Shown here: positions 12,167 through 24,800 of the stretch, piece by piece | How the letters are laid out: the number at the start of each line of letters is the position of its first letter | Position numbering within the stretch: position 1 is the first letter of the stretch | NCBI GenBank assembly: GCA_037179385.1 | Contig: CM074179.1 | Location: 5,208,001 to 5,272,000, forward strand | DNA length: 64,000 nt | Source: Holothuria scabra | Taxonomy: Eukaryota > Echinodermata > Holothuroidea > Aspidochirotida > Holothuriidae | Direction of reading: 5' to 3' | Program-made: the position numbers and the translations under genes | Notes under the pieces: model-generated | Database searches by the model: none | Told to the model about the DNA's origin: nothing | The model's input: only the letters and a program-made list of their open reading frames with translations

Positions 12167-14825
12167 CATTAACTAAGGGAGATAGTGTGTGGGAAAACCA
12201 ATGGGCTCTGCATGCATTTAATACTCGGTCTAAAATTCAACATGCCTCCCGAATGTAGGCGTACTATACTACATGGTACCCTGAATGGAGAAGATTGTTT
12301 CCCGCAAAAGATCGCACACATTAAACCGTGTTATTGCGGTTTGCGCTTGTCTGCTCGTAGCACGAGCGTGTAGGCATTTTTTAATAGCAGCTCCCGCGCG
12401 GCCTCTCTACTGGTACTATTCTGTTGTTCACTTCCAATACTAAACTAGCTACCGTTCACTTTACTGTTCCCGGTCTTGCCAAATTTTAAACTATGAAGAT
12501 TTTGTGATGATTTATGAATCATGATAAATGCACTCTGGACACTAGATCGTGTTCCCATCCAACATTTTTCAGAAGAAAACAAATTAAGCTTACCAACCAT
12601 ACCGTTCATGTCTTTCTTTCAAGTACGGCTATTTCTAAAATCATGAATTGAAAAAAAGATTCAAAAAAAAAAAAAATTCCGGAACAACCACGGCCAACCT
12701 ATATAGCACGTGTACTACATGCTTTGTATCGAATACGCATTTTGTAATACCACGGGCCTCAAGTGCTGTTTAAATTACGTTCGATAGACGGCCGAAGTGC
12801 ACGTAAATTAAACACCCATGCTGTCAGACTTGTTCGCGCTGTGCGAAATTTAATGCACAATGAAAGCACGGTTAGTTATGTGATGTGTAGGTTCGTTATT
12901 GCACGCAAATACCCATATATTAGGCTACGCACCTGTTTGTGAAGAAGTTTACGGAAGTCGCAAACATATCGGGCAAGACGGCAAGTTACAAGAATGAAGC
13001 CTGCATGGCAGGCCTTCAACGCTATGCAATTGTTGTCGACGAATGTGCTCTGTTACACAGCACACATTCTTCTATGAGGTTTCCGGAGTTTACTGAGCAG
13101 GCCCGAGATATATCGATTATATATCTGGCCAGTTGGTGTGGCTTCCATTATATACCTGGCGTAAATAGACGGCTTAATGCACAAAGAATAGGGGAGTTTC
13201 CGAACAGTTTACGAAGCCGCCTTCAACATGTGCAGTCAGCGGCCAGCAACGTGATATAGTTATTGTATGTGTGGGGGTGTACACGTTGATATGTGCGTGA
13301 ACGTGGAAGGGTTTTAGTTCACGAGGAACAGCTGAAACATGGCCGGGCACTGGTCCGAACAGCGGAATAGGTACAAATCAAGACATGGATAGGGTACAGA
13401 CAGCCTGTGATCGGTCACTTTTTTTTTATCGAGCTCCCCGGATCCCTCGAGACAAAATATACACAATAGTAACACGACCGAAAGAGTAACAATATAGCAC
13501 ACAGCATAACAAAAATTGCAGACCCACTTATTTGCATATGCGACATAACACATAACTATACAAAACATACATCAATGAATATCGACCTTACACACTTTCA
13601 CTCTTGAATTTTCACCAAGTTTCCTGGAGTGAAGTAGGCATAAGCAAAAGGCTCGAAAGGAGTGAACTCACAGTTTTCACCTATAGGGAGTGACTAGCCT
13701 AAATCAACTCTTTTGGATTCAGAGAGTAGGTTAGCATAGGCTGTGGCTCAAGTAGGCTCGAATCAAGTGTATTAAACAGTGTGTTTAAAGTCTAATCCAT
13801 AACATTAATTTAATGAGGCACGCTGTTCCGACAAAATCGGTGACCGTCTTGATGTGCTAGGAAATACGCATTCAACAGGAAGGTGGCTACACTAGGTTTG
13901 GCCAAATGCGCGATTTTGCAGACCAAAAAAATCACCGCGAATTTGGTAAAAAAAGAAAAAAAAAAAAAACGCATAAAAAGGCGCAAGGTTATTGCAAAAA
14001 AGCAGTCACAAGTCTTGCCTTGAACCAGTTATTTGCTTAAGTAACGATGGGAGTTTATGTTATGTAGCCTACCTATTTATTTGTTAGCCGTACAAGTCAA
14101 GTAAGGGTAGGCGGTGCGCTATCTGACGTCACATGGGTAGTCGACGAACCTTCAGTGCACATTTGAAGGAAAGGCCCGAAATCATCAAACGTGATTTTAT
14201 CGAAAGGCTTAAAGAGGCATTTTTTTCAAAGCGAATTTATTGCCGGGATTATTTTTTGTTTGGTCGTTATGACCAGACTAGACCGGTTTCTGTTGCTTCG
14301 GCTCAAATAATGGCCCAACTTCATCAGTAGTAAACCGTTATTAAATCGGTTAGGGTAAATAATCATTTTGTCTCATGATAGGACAATAGAAATATCAAAC
14401 GAAATAACTTCTTGTGAATTAAGCCCATTGAGTTTTTGCTTTAGTAATTAGCACAACTTTCACTCGATCACTGATGCTTAGTTTTAGCCGTGACGAGATC
14501 ATGGGGAAACACATATCATGTGGGAGTGAACAAATTGCCGTTCGTTTTTGAGGCCAGTTCATATTTTAATATAAATTAGCATGAGAGCCGTGGACTGTGA
14601 CAATTCCCGGCAGGGTCGCCTTGTTACCTGTTGCGTTAAAGGGATCTTAGCGGTAGCACCTTGCAATCCCTTTTCAACTAAGTAGGTTTAGGTGAGAACC
14701 CTTTTTAACGAGGTATAATATTTCTTTCCAGACTACTCTGCTTAATTCCCTTAACATTATTTGTAGGGGGTTCAGAGTGTCGTTCTCAAAATACCCGTTT
14801 ACTTTCGTCATATGATAAGCTGACC

Positions 14826-15290
14826 TCAGTCTTCCGGTTGCTACGTGCAATGCACCTACGTTGCTAAGCTTGAGGTAATTGGATTACGTAATATTGCACA
14901 ACGTGTACGGATTCTCCAACAGAACCGTCCTTGACAGTTGGGAAATACTTGATGTTTTTAAATCCATATTATACGAACGAGCATCCATCAAAATAAAGTG
15001 AAACTTACAGATATTGTAGAAAATGAGTAAATCTTTCTTCCTGTCTAAAATTAAAAGGCATAAATTCTCTACAAGCACCACAAAAACCACCAACAGACAT
15101 AACGATATTCGCGATGATTGTTCGAAAAAATGGCAAATGGTTAGCTCAAAAAAAAACACCCGTATTCTTCGTCAAAACGAATATGTCCCGTTGGAAAGTA
15201 CTAAATATTTGTAGGAAAATTTGTCAGGCGTCACATATTCAAATTTAAGCTTTATTACTCCTTGGAAAACACTTAATGTACACGTTAGCG
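14826..15290. promoter_or_regulatory. Region sharing motifs with the 32.5-32.8 kb region
   Basis: It contains an 18-bp motif (14,826-14,843) found inverted at 32,790-32,807 and a 14-bp motif (15,277-15,290) found in direct orientation at 32,517-32,530. TGACGTCA (CRE-like) lies upstream at 14,124 and also at 32,325. Diverged copies of one promoter region are possible; regulatory function is not shown. Confidence 0.25.
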
Positions 15291-18188
15291 CCGTTGCTAA
15301 GGTCGGTCACATTACTCAAAAGCACGATCTCGTGCGAAGAGAAAGCCATAGCGAGGGTGCACCTGTGTGATATATTCGTCGCTCTACACGAGAGAGTTTA
15401 TCAAAACACGCGTAAATTAAATATCTCGATCGGCTCCTAGGTTAAAAAATTGAGATAGTAATCTTATGGATTGGAAAAGACCTTTATGGCACATTTTCAA
15501 CTAGAGGTGAGTGACTGAAGGTAAAGAATACCTCAAGTTCTACTCTTACGTACTAGAAACTGCCTGGCCTTACCTCAAGTGTATTGTGATGAAGTGCCCC
15601 GTACATAGGCCTAGTACTAGTTTCACGAAAGTTTGTTTGTAGTAGTGTGACTGGTCAAACATGGATTAAAATGTAATAAACATAACATACATGAATGAGT
15701 TGATGGCTGTATCTTTCGGTTCCCGCCCTGTGAAGTTTAAATAATGGGTAAAGAACAACACAGCTTGTAATCTGTTTTATGTTCTAAGACTAAGTAAGTA
15801 GTACAAGTATAGGCCCTACCTGTTATGCAGTTTACCGATGCACATGTGTACAAATACTATATCCTATATTACAGTTCCAGAAAGTTTGAGAAGCTCAAAC
15901 ACGATAAAAGTCTGTTGTGTGATACATGGGTTAAGAAATTATACATGTATAAGGTCGCTGTATTTTTGCGTTGTCGCCTCTATTAAGTTTAAACATGGGA
16001 GTACAAAACCTGCCAGTAGCTATAGCTAACACTGTACTGTAACTCGAAAGTGATCAAACATTTATAAGAGTAGAGCTGCTTGTACCAGAGGTACATGTGT
16101 TAGAATTAACAAGGTTACTTCAAAGGAGAGTTCATGCCGAAAGCAAAGGGTATATCACCACACACAGCAGTTGTAATCTATCCTGGATATATATAGTAAT
16201 TAAAACAAGCCCGGCATGCAGAGAGAGAACATTTCTGTAAACACCGGAACTCTGCATTGGCTTAAGGAATGGTTTGTTTAGGTTAAACTTGTAATTGGTG
16301 TAACTTTTCTGTTGTACTGATGAAAAATTTTATTTTACTTTCAGCCTCCAGGCAGTACATATGAATTGATGCCCCAGTGTTAATAAGTGGCCGCAGTCCA
16401 GTATGGAAGAAGGAAAGTCCAAAGGTGCAGAGCACTGGAAAATGACTGTCATGGTTACATGGTGTTTGTGAAATCATATTTAATTAAAGCAAATGGAACT
16501 GCATTTCTCATACAAGAAACATTACCCTTGTGAACAGTGTGATGTTCATGTAAGGTGCTTCTAAGGATAATTGCAACCTGACAATTACAGGGGATGAACG
16601 ACGCCATGACTGTTGCAGACTATCAAGTACTTAATGTTAAGTTATACCTGTACATAGTCCTTGAAGTCCGATATAACGTCCAGCGAGATGAAGGGAAAGA
16701 TGAGCTCGTGATATTTTAGACCAGCAGTGCACACCTAAGCCAAAGTACCATAAACAAGATGTCACAACAGCATACATTTCAGCAGGTTTAAGATCCATGC
16801 AGTATGACACTGACAGCTGCATGGCCAGTGACATTAAACCATGCCAAGCTCACTTTGAACTTATTTGCAGGGTCAAAACAGTAGAGGTAATTGCTGCTGT
16901 CAGTGCAAACAAAAATATCTGCCTCAATTGCCTTTGTAAAAATTTCTATTTATGTGGCATTAATCATTTCTAGAGCTGTCCTATAAATGTTTGTTTTCAC
17001 ATACTTATCTTAATATTCTAGCAACCTATGTTTTTTTTTTTTTTAATAGATGGGGGGGGGGGGGGGGGGGGGAGGGGGGGGCAGCACAATGGGGCTGGCA
17101 AAAATTTGTGAGAAATTACTCAGCACTCACAATCATCAGCCAATGGATAAATAACTTCAGGAATTACCATCTGATCTCATCCGTTGTAATCTATACTAAT
17201 TCTTGTCTTGTAGTGTATGTGCCATTACTGTAAAATGTCGATTACACTGGATCCAAGAACCAATACATGCAGATCTAAAGATGTGGTACCTCTTTATTCA
17301 TCCAGACAAGCTTTGTTGATTTGAACCTAAGCATCAAGTGTAAGAGAGAAACAGATGGAATTCAAGATTTCATGGTTGTATTTACTTGCCTTTCTGTGGT
17401 CCTCTGATTCAAGGATGAAAGTTACACAGGGTCAAACCAAGAGTGAAACTAAGGTGCTGAAGTAGGGGCCACTTCCTGTCAAAATCTCTCCTGGTTACTT
17501 TCAGTGTAATAACCAGGAGACATGTAATGTTGACCCAAAGATAGTGACCATTTTCAGTGATGAATGCACAAAGGTCATGTTCAAGAATGACAGGCACTTT
17601 CTGTAACTCTAAATTTTTGCAAATATTTAGTATTGTCCAGGGCTTTATTTAGCCTTTGGGGGGGGGGGGGTTGGTTTGCACAGACTACAGCCCTGCGGTC
17701 CAACAGATTTTTTTTTCAGAATTTTCTGAGAAAAACCAAGCCTCCCGGAAGATGTCCTGTCAACCATCAAATTTTACAGTGACAAATTTTCAAATGACCG
17801 CAACGAAAAAGATGGCAAGCACTAAACCATCTACACACCAAATCATGTTTACTGAAAATTATTGGCTGCCCTTGATTTCTGAATGTTTGAATGGAGCACT
17901 ATGCAACCTAAATATCTTCAACACTCCAAGGTGCATATAAAAGAAGGTATTCTGATAAAGGTCATGTTACTTTGTTTTGATGGAGAACCTGTCAAAGTCC
18001 TTCAACAAACAGTGGCATAACCACTGGTTAAGCCACTGTTAATATTTGACACATTCCTCGCCTCATGGGAGCAGATGGAACCACTTAATAGATTATTGCA
18101 ATTTGTTTTGCATTTCTTGTTCATGAAATAACATTTAAGTTCTGAACCAGAAGCCAGTTGTGAAATCATCTGAAGTCCAAGAAGTTTA

Positions 18189-18478
18189 AAGGCCCAATTC
18201 TCTCACCCCAAACAGTACCAATTTTCCTAACCTTCTGGCTGAAGCCCGTCCCACAACTGTCTGAAATTCATCCTCATCCAGTTTATTGCTTCAGGGTGAG
18301 TACAGAGAAACTCAATTTATATAATCAAAACACTCTTAGTACGGTTCATGCTGTGTAATTTAAGCTTTGGCACTCTGCATTGTTTGAATTAACTGTCAAT
18401 CAACGAGCTGAGCCAATTGAGAATTTTGGTACCCGGGTACCAAAATTGTAGTTTGAGGTGAGAGATTTGGCCCTTCAA
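18189..18478. mobile_element. MITE with ~35-bp imperfect inverted ends
   Basis: The left end (18,189-18,225, AAGGCCCAATTCTCTCACC...) is matched by the reverse complement of the right end (18,441-18,475, AAGGGCCAAATCTCTCACC...). A perfect 22-bp palindrome centred on CCCGGG lies at 18,424-18,445, just inside the right end. The element is about 290 bp with no coding capacity. The target duplication is unclear. Confidence 0.65.
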
Positions 18479-18697
18479 CTTAGAAGGAATGAACATTTTA
18501 TTGAAATTTATTTTCCTTACATAAGGAAAGGATAGAAGGGATGTGAAAGGTGAGGTTAAGGCATTAATATTTTAAATGAAAACAGTGAAAAATGCCAAAT
18601 TTTTAAATTTTTTTTCATTTATTTATGGTACTTACTTCTCCCACCCATCAAAATAAGTCCCTTTTGAAATTAAGGTATTATCCCCATCCGAAAAATA

Positions 18698-19604
18698 CAG
18701 TGGCAGATCCAAGGGGACGCAGATCCCTCAAAAGTGACTATTTCTGCAATGTAACCTTCAAACATTTTCCACACTCACCAAGGGCGAGTCAGTGGCGGGG
18801 GAAGGGAATTTAGTCAGAGGGGGCAAGAATGGCCTGTAGGGGCGCTTCAAAGTTTATAGGGCAAGAATATTTGGTCAGAGGGGGCCAAAAATAGGCTGTA
18901 GGGGCACTTTAATGTAGGTATGCATATGCCTCAATACGGTAAAAAATAATAAAAAGGGCGCTGACAGGCAATTTGAGTCCGTCAAGGGTTTTGCCCCCTC
19001 TGACTATATGGTAGCTCGCCACTGGGGCAAGTCCCCTCCCACATCCAATTCACCGGCAGTGCATGTTTACTGTTTATGCTCTGCCCATTGAAATGACTCT
19101 GTACCCATCTATCAATGTTAATGGTATCAATAAAACTGACTGAATTTTGTATGGGTGTAAAGTATGTCTATGTGACAAGAATATTCACTATTATTAGGTG
19201 TTTAAACCAAAAAACTGCTGCATACTGTTACACTGGGAATATGAAAGGTTCCTACAATAGCTTGCATGCATTTAAAGCGAGAATTTCCTGGTACTACCTG
19301 CTGTAACTTGCTTCACAACTGCCCGGCTACTTTTGTGGTGAAAATTTCAAGGCATTTTCCACACAATGCATGCATGGGTGGTGAACCACCACGCAGGTAT
19401 AGGCATCTATGAGAGACGGGGAAAATTATTCCCACACCTCCCCAAGAGATCTATCACTGTTCCCAAAAAAAAAAAAAGTGTGCATTTCAACGTGTGTCAG
19501 TCACTGAACCAACAATTTTCTGCACTGTTATTCTATGCCCAAAACTGCATCCTTTGCACTGAAAATTTCGCCCCATAGAACTGAGTTCTGGATCCGCCAC
19601 TGCA
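18698..19604. mobile_element. Candidate hAT-like element with CAGTGGC ends
   Basis: The left end CAGTGGCAGATCCA (18,698) and the right end TGGATCCGCCACTG (to 19,604) form inverted ends of the common hAT-MITE type. Eight-base flanks do not match convincingly (GAAAAATA against CATATAAA), so either it has decayed or the boundaries differ. A second MITE is nested inside. Confidence 0.45.
18790..19024. mobile_element. hAT-type MITE with 8-bp target duplication
   Basis: A 235-bp element starts CAGTGGCG and ends CGCCACTG. The internal parts of the inverted ends also match (TAGTCAGAGGGGGCAA on both sides). Flanks are GGGCGAGT (18,782-18,789) and GGGCAAGT (19,025-19,032), an 8-bp target duplication with one mismatch, as expected for hAT elements. 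It has no coding capacity. Confidence 0.8.
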
Positions 19605-21844
19605 TATAAAATCTCAACAGCTGAGATTAGATGAAAAGAAAAGTATTACAAAGCAACATGGAGAACTATACAAACTACCATACAAAAAAAATATGCTTAC
19701 CATTACGTAAGCTCAGAACAGCATAACAATAATCATAGAGAACCCCACACTAGATGATCAGTGTAACTTTTGCAATTGCTGGGAGATGTTATTGTTGATA
19801 AAAAGTGCTGTTTTCTTCGGAGTGAGGCCTGCACTGCCAAGGTTGCACAGTAATGTCTACTCGGATTGACCTGGCTACAACACCGCCATTCATGGCAATA
19901 CTATGTCTTTCATTGCAGGGCAACATGCACTAAGTGTAAATTGATTCAATTTAAAGGAAACCAATAACATAAATTACATCTGGTTATTCCTGTAAACTTT
20001 TCATATTGCAACAACAGCAACAAGACTTCTTTCCCTTAAGCTTATTTGCATACAGTCTCTTGGTATAGGAAGGGTAATCTGCCTTTATTTTATTTCATTT
20101 AGACAGTCATTCATGTGGTATCGAAGTTTCTCCCAAAATGTCAGCACTCACATACACATTTCACAGACAGCATACAAAACATGACAGCATCAGGGGGTGT
20201 GGGGCATGGGAAGCTTGCATGTGAAGTGAATGAGCACTTAACACCCTTCCCTTGACTCAGAATTACCTCCCCTCCTGCAAACTTACATGTTGGAGCAATT
20301 TGGAATCAAACACCTTTTTTTAATAGTAAGTGTCAAAAGCTTAGATGAGGAGTTGTGACTATACATGATAATAAAGAGCAATCATTGTCTCTTCCCCCCC
20401 CCCCCCCCATATGCACAGACGAGGATCCCTGACTGTGCTGTTTAACTCAATGTCATGCTGCTGGCATAAATGTAGGTTTGGTGATGAGGATCTGCTTTGT
20501 TTAAAGCCCTGCATCTTAGCCACTCCTCTTAATTCAAAAAGTCTGTTGCACATCCCAAACATATGCTCACAGTTCAACCCCATAACGCTATTCTGCTCTG
20601 AAAACTTGCACTATTTTGTTTTGATTTTAAGCTACTGTATCATATCCTCATGTAACTTGAGAAACAGTTGGCCTAGATGTTTCCTCATGGTAGGCCAATA
20701 CAGTACAAACCACACACCTTCGATCTGTATGCCAATAGAATGTACTGTATAATACAGTGTTACATATTTAACTCACCAGCCGGAGTGCCTGTTCGTTAAA
20801 AGGAACAGACTGAATTTGCCCAATATGTCAATCAAATTATAGTGACCCATGATGAGTTTGCAATATTATATAGTCCGAGCAATGTTTGGGGTGATAGAAA
20901 ACATCATTTAACATCTCCATAACACAAGAAGCATATGTCAAGCTTCAACATCCAATAGATAAAGATCTAATGTCAAAAATGCTGCATAGATCTCAGAGAT
21001 TTAAAAGCTAAATTACCACTAGCATAGCACTTTGAATTGTCCCCTTCAAACCTACCTAATTTTGTAGGTTTATGATCAAATCCCACCTAAAATATAGAAC
21101 AAAATTTAATTGTTACTAATACATACATGGATGATAGTTACAAATATTTTAACAAATTACCTTGGGGTTTAGGATGTGTGATCATATTGTAAACAACAAA
21201 AAAATCAGTTTAATGAAGCCATGGTAAGACTGAAGGAAATTAATCTTTCTCTACCCCCCTCCCTTTCATCCATGGAACCCCAATAAACTTCTTTGTTTCT
21301 TCGGTCAGTAAATCCACTCAAAAGGTAAAACAGAAAGATGTTGCATCCAATCTGTGCAAAGAGAGAAGATGAGAAAACATAAGTCATGTAAATATATGTA
21401 CTGGTAAATGAATTCATAAACTGAATAGTGAACTGGTACCTTTCCTGTATAACATGTTTAATCAATACTAAAAATAAAGCTAGCTTCACAAGAGAACATG
21501 GACATAAACAAGGAGTCAAAAGTCATGATGGGGGGAAAGAGGGGGGCAGCATAACAAACTTCCTGTTCTCCAAGCCTCTTGAGTTGGGGCAAAACTACAG
21601 CAGTTTATCGGGCAAATTCTGGGTGATTTTCCAGTATTTTAATGCCAAAAACAAGGTATTCTCCCCAAGCAAAACCCAGATCGGCTCTTTCCCTTCAAGA
21701 AATAAAGTTCTCATAAACTGCACAGGAACAGCCTATGGTCAACACATCTCTATATCAGTTGCAAAGGAAAAATAATGAACAGTGTAAAGACAATTTGATA
21801 TGGACAAGCACTGCAAAGTCATGAAATATTACTAACCAGTTTTT
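19605..21844. other. Unique non-coding interval downstream of the large gene
   Basis: AT-rich, with no supported gene and one C run near 20,396-20,409. It is the 3' flank of the minus-strand gene ending at 21,845 and may include its 3' UTR. Confidence 0.4.
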
Positions 21845-24800
21845 TTATTCAGTCAAGTCTTGGTCCACCTCACTGTCGCTGTCCCCTGATGTTGGATACT
21901 CAGCAGAACTGTCGGGATGCAATAAAGTATCTTCGTCAGACTCATAGATTGCGTCATCCGGCTGCATATTCATCATTGTCTCATTTTCTGCTACAGTCAA
22001 GTCATCTAAACAGGTGTCCACTGTTGGCAATGTTTCCTGGTTTCCATCACATGTGATGCAAGTGTTGGTAGCATGGGGGTTTACACAATTGCAGCAGGAA
22101 CAGCCAGCAGAGCATTTCTTGTGCTTCTTATTACAAAGACAGCGATTGGTACTGCACCCTGTTTTACACTTGCATCCTTTTGTCAGATTCTCAACTAACT
22201 CATCAACCTTTTCAATGTTGCCAGGGGAATCCCACATAATGGCAAGTTTGTTGTTTTCACGGCAGTATCCATACTGTGTGAGATCACCATGGACAACAAG
22301 AGTGATCCCAGCCTGTCCCCATAAGTTGCTTACCCAGCAACATCGTTGCCAATGGAAACTTAATGCATCATTTGACGGCATAACTTCCTCCTCACTGTCT
22401 ACTTTCTCCCAAGAGTAGTCTCTAATGCAATCTAACCATCTGTGGTGCTGCTGAAGAGCTGTGTCACTGTCATTAAAAGTTTGAAAGAGTTGCCTGGGTG
22501 TTTTCATCATATGAGGCATCACTGATGAAAATTTCTTGAAATAAATACTTCCAATTAGTCTGTAAAAGGCCAACAGTCCACCAGCACTTGTGACATCAGT
22601 GTCTGCCAATGTCCCCACTGCTTCCTTACCAGAGATGAATGCAGCATGCATAAAGAAGGCTGACAAAAAGGATGCCTTGCCACAACCAAAAAAAAAATGA
22701 GGTGTAGTCACATCCAGAAGCAATAAAGATAGACTGGATTACAGATGGAAGCTCTTCTTTGGGTATACTGTCCATGTCAGGGTCTTTCACCAGGCAATCC
22801 AGAAGACTTGACATTATCACATACTCATGAGCATCCACCACCATAGACAGCTGTACAATGGCATCCTTTCTTAAAACACAATCAGGACCAACAAGAACCT
22901 TAAGTCCAATGTGATAAGTGTCTGTGTCAGGAGAGTACACTAATACTTTTGTACAAGACGTCTTTACACAATGTAACCATACACGGCTGTCACTCTCTTC
23001 ATGGTTTGCTGTTAGGTTTTCGTCTCCCGATAACTGATATTTTGTTGCCACCATTGCCTTGTCACGCATGTCCCCATCAAAACCTCCTGCAGTGATCAAA
23101 CGTTGGCCGTCTTGTAGAAACTGCTGGGCAACATGCAGAAGATCAGAAGACAAGAAGTTAACCAATTTTCGTTTCATCACTCTATCTGAGAGCACTGCTT
23201 GCCTCCATGTCATACGACTTCTGTCTGGAAGAGCAGTATCAGGAAGGATGGTGATGGAGGAGTCAAATGCCTGTGACTGAGTTGTAAGTAGTATATCTTA
23301 ATCACGCCTCGTACGTTCAAGGTCTTTCGCACTGTCTCCGTTCCTTCCAGGATCATCAAACACGACATGCACTTCCCTGGCTCCTCGAGCAAACCTAGGT
23401 AGAATAAAGTTCCCCATGATGTGATAGGTGTAGTCTCTGAATACTGATGCAGACTGCATTGGGGCTGAGTTAATCAAGAACATTCCCTCCAGAATAACAC
23501 ATTCTGGAGTCCAATTAACTGGGAGGGTGTTTGAAAAAGCCCGACTGTATCTTCGTCGATAGACGGCAGTAGCATTAGCCTTATTTCCATGCACCATGGT
23601 TCCTTTTGGGTTTGAAATGGCCAGTGGTAAACGAATAAATTGACCAAGAGAGCTGATTGGCTGGGCTGTTTTTTTGGACTGCACGATTATTTTTCTTAGA
23701 CATCTGTTCACCAACTGTCTGTTCTTTGACTTCAAGCTAACCTTTTTTTGTCTTTTGCGGGGTGGCAGAAATGTCTTTAGTCTTTTTTGACGATGAGGTG
23801 CTTCAGTACTTGGTTGTCCTAAGAGGCGGGTTGAAATGTACGACTTAAGTGAGGCTTTGCCAATCTCATAGAAGGTATTCATATCTTCCCTCTGAATATT
23901 GTCCGCTAGCTCACCGGCCAGTGTTTGGAGGGGGGAAGGGTTTTCGTCTGGTACTGAACAGGCCAATGGAGTTTCTTTAAGTTTTTCGACATACAACTGA
24001 ACCTTGCCTTCCATGTTCAGCAACTCCGCTGTGCTTGCTACATCACTTCTAACCTCTTCCAGTGCTACCTGATTTTTTAATCGCTCTATGGTTGTGGCAC
24101 GGTAAGGCAGTAAAATAGCAATGCGTTCCATCATTTCTGGAATTGGCTTGGCCATAGCCATCTTCACCTCCTTATTAATCTTCATTTCATGGCATTCATC
24201 AGCCCCCACATGCCTTCCTGCATTTCCCTTCAGACTTGCCACAAAACCCCCATTCTTTAAGTGTTGCAAAATTGATTGAGGCATCTGCAGAACATCTAGA
24301 AGATGACGTGGTACCAGCCTTAAGTATGTTGGTCTGTCAAAGGCATGGAACAATGGTGCCATCATCTTAAGTGCTCCCATTTGAAGACTCCAGTTGCCAG
24401 TCCTCATAGCAACAAACATTGTCAGGTAGGCAAGCATATCTCTGTGGATGAAATTATTCCACAACCTGTATGTTTCATCAACAGACATCATATCCCGGAA
24501 GGCAGAAAAGGCTTTCTCAAACTCTGCTCCTCTAATCAGCTCCCATATTCCCATTACAACATCAGGTGCATTTGCAGCATTCAGAGTTGGGAGAGTTGAC
24601 AACTTGTGGGTGACATTCTTTACAAAATCAATGTCAACTGGTGCTGGCTGATTATTTTCCAGGTGCTCTCTGAAGCAGGCTATCTGTGTTCTCAAAAAGG
24701 CCTCCCAAACCAGTACCAGGAAGTCATGAGTGCGACGAAAGTTGGAGCAATTCTGTAATGAAGCAAGAGTTGCCCCCTTGTGGACACACGAAGCAAGGTC

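Larger units (their letters stand above)
11401..18188. other. Left interior of the giant element, no recognisable gene
   Basis: Short open frames occur (for example 12,939-13,259 and 14,133-14,330, both plus strand) but I recognise no domain and see no consistent splice or codon support. Notable points are a perfect hairpin at 12,139, a restriction-site-rich string at 13,431, TGACGTCA at 14,124-14,131, motifs shared with 32.5-32.8 kb, and long G runs near 17,055 and 17,660. Confidence 0.5.

Noticed and set aside
12939..13259. 106-codon open frame as a gene
   Set aside because: No recognised motif, no splice or promoter support, and no second line of evidence.
18690..19612. 8-bp target duplication for the outer CAGTGGC element
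   Set aside because: Flanks GAAAAATA and CATATAAA do not match well enough.
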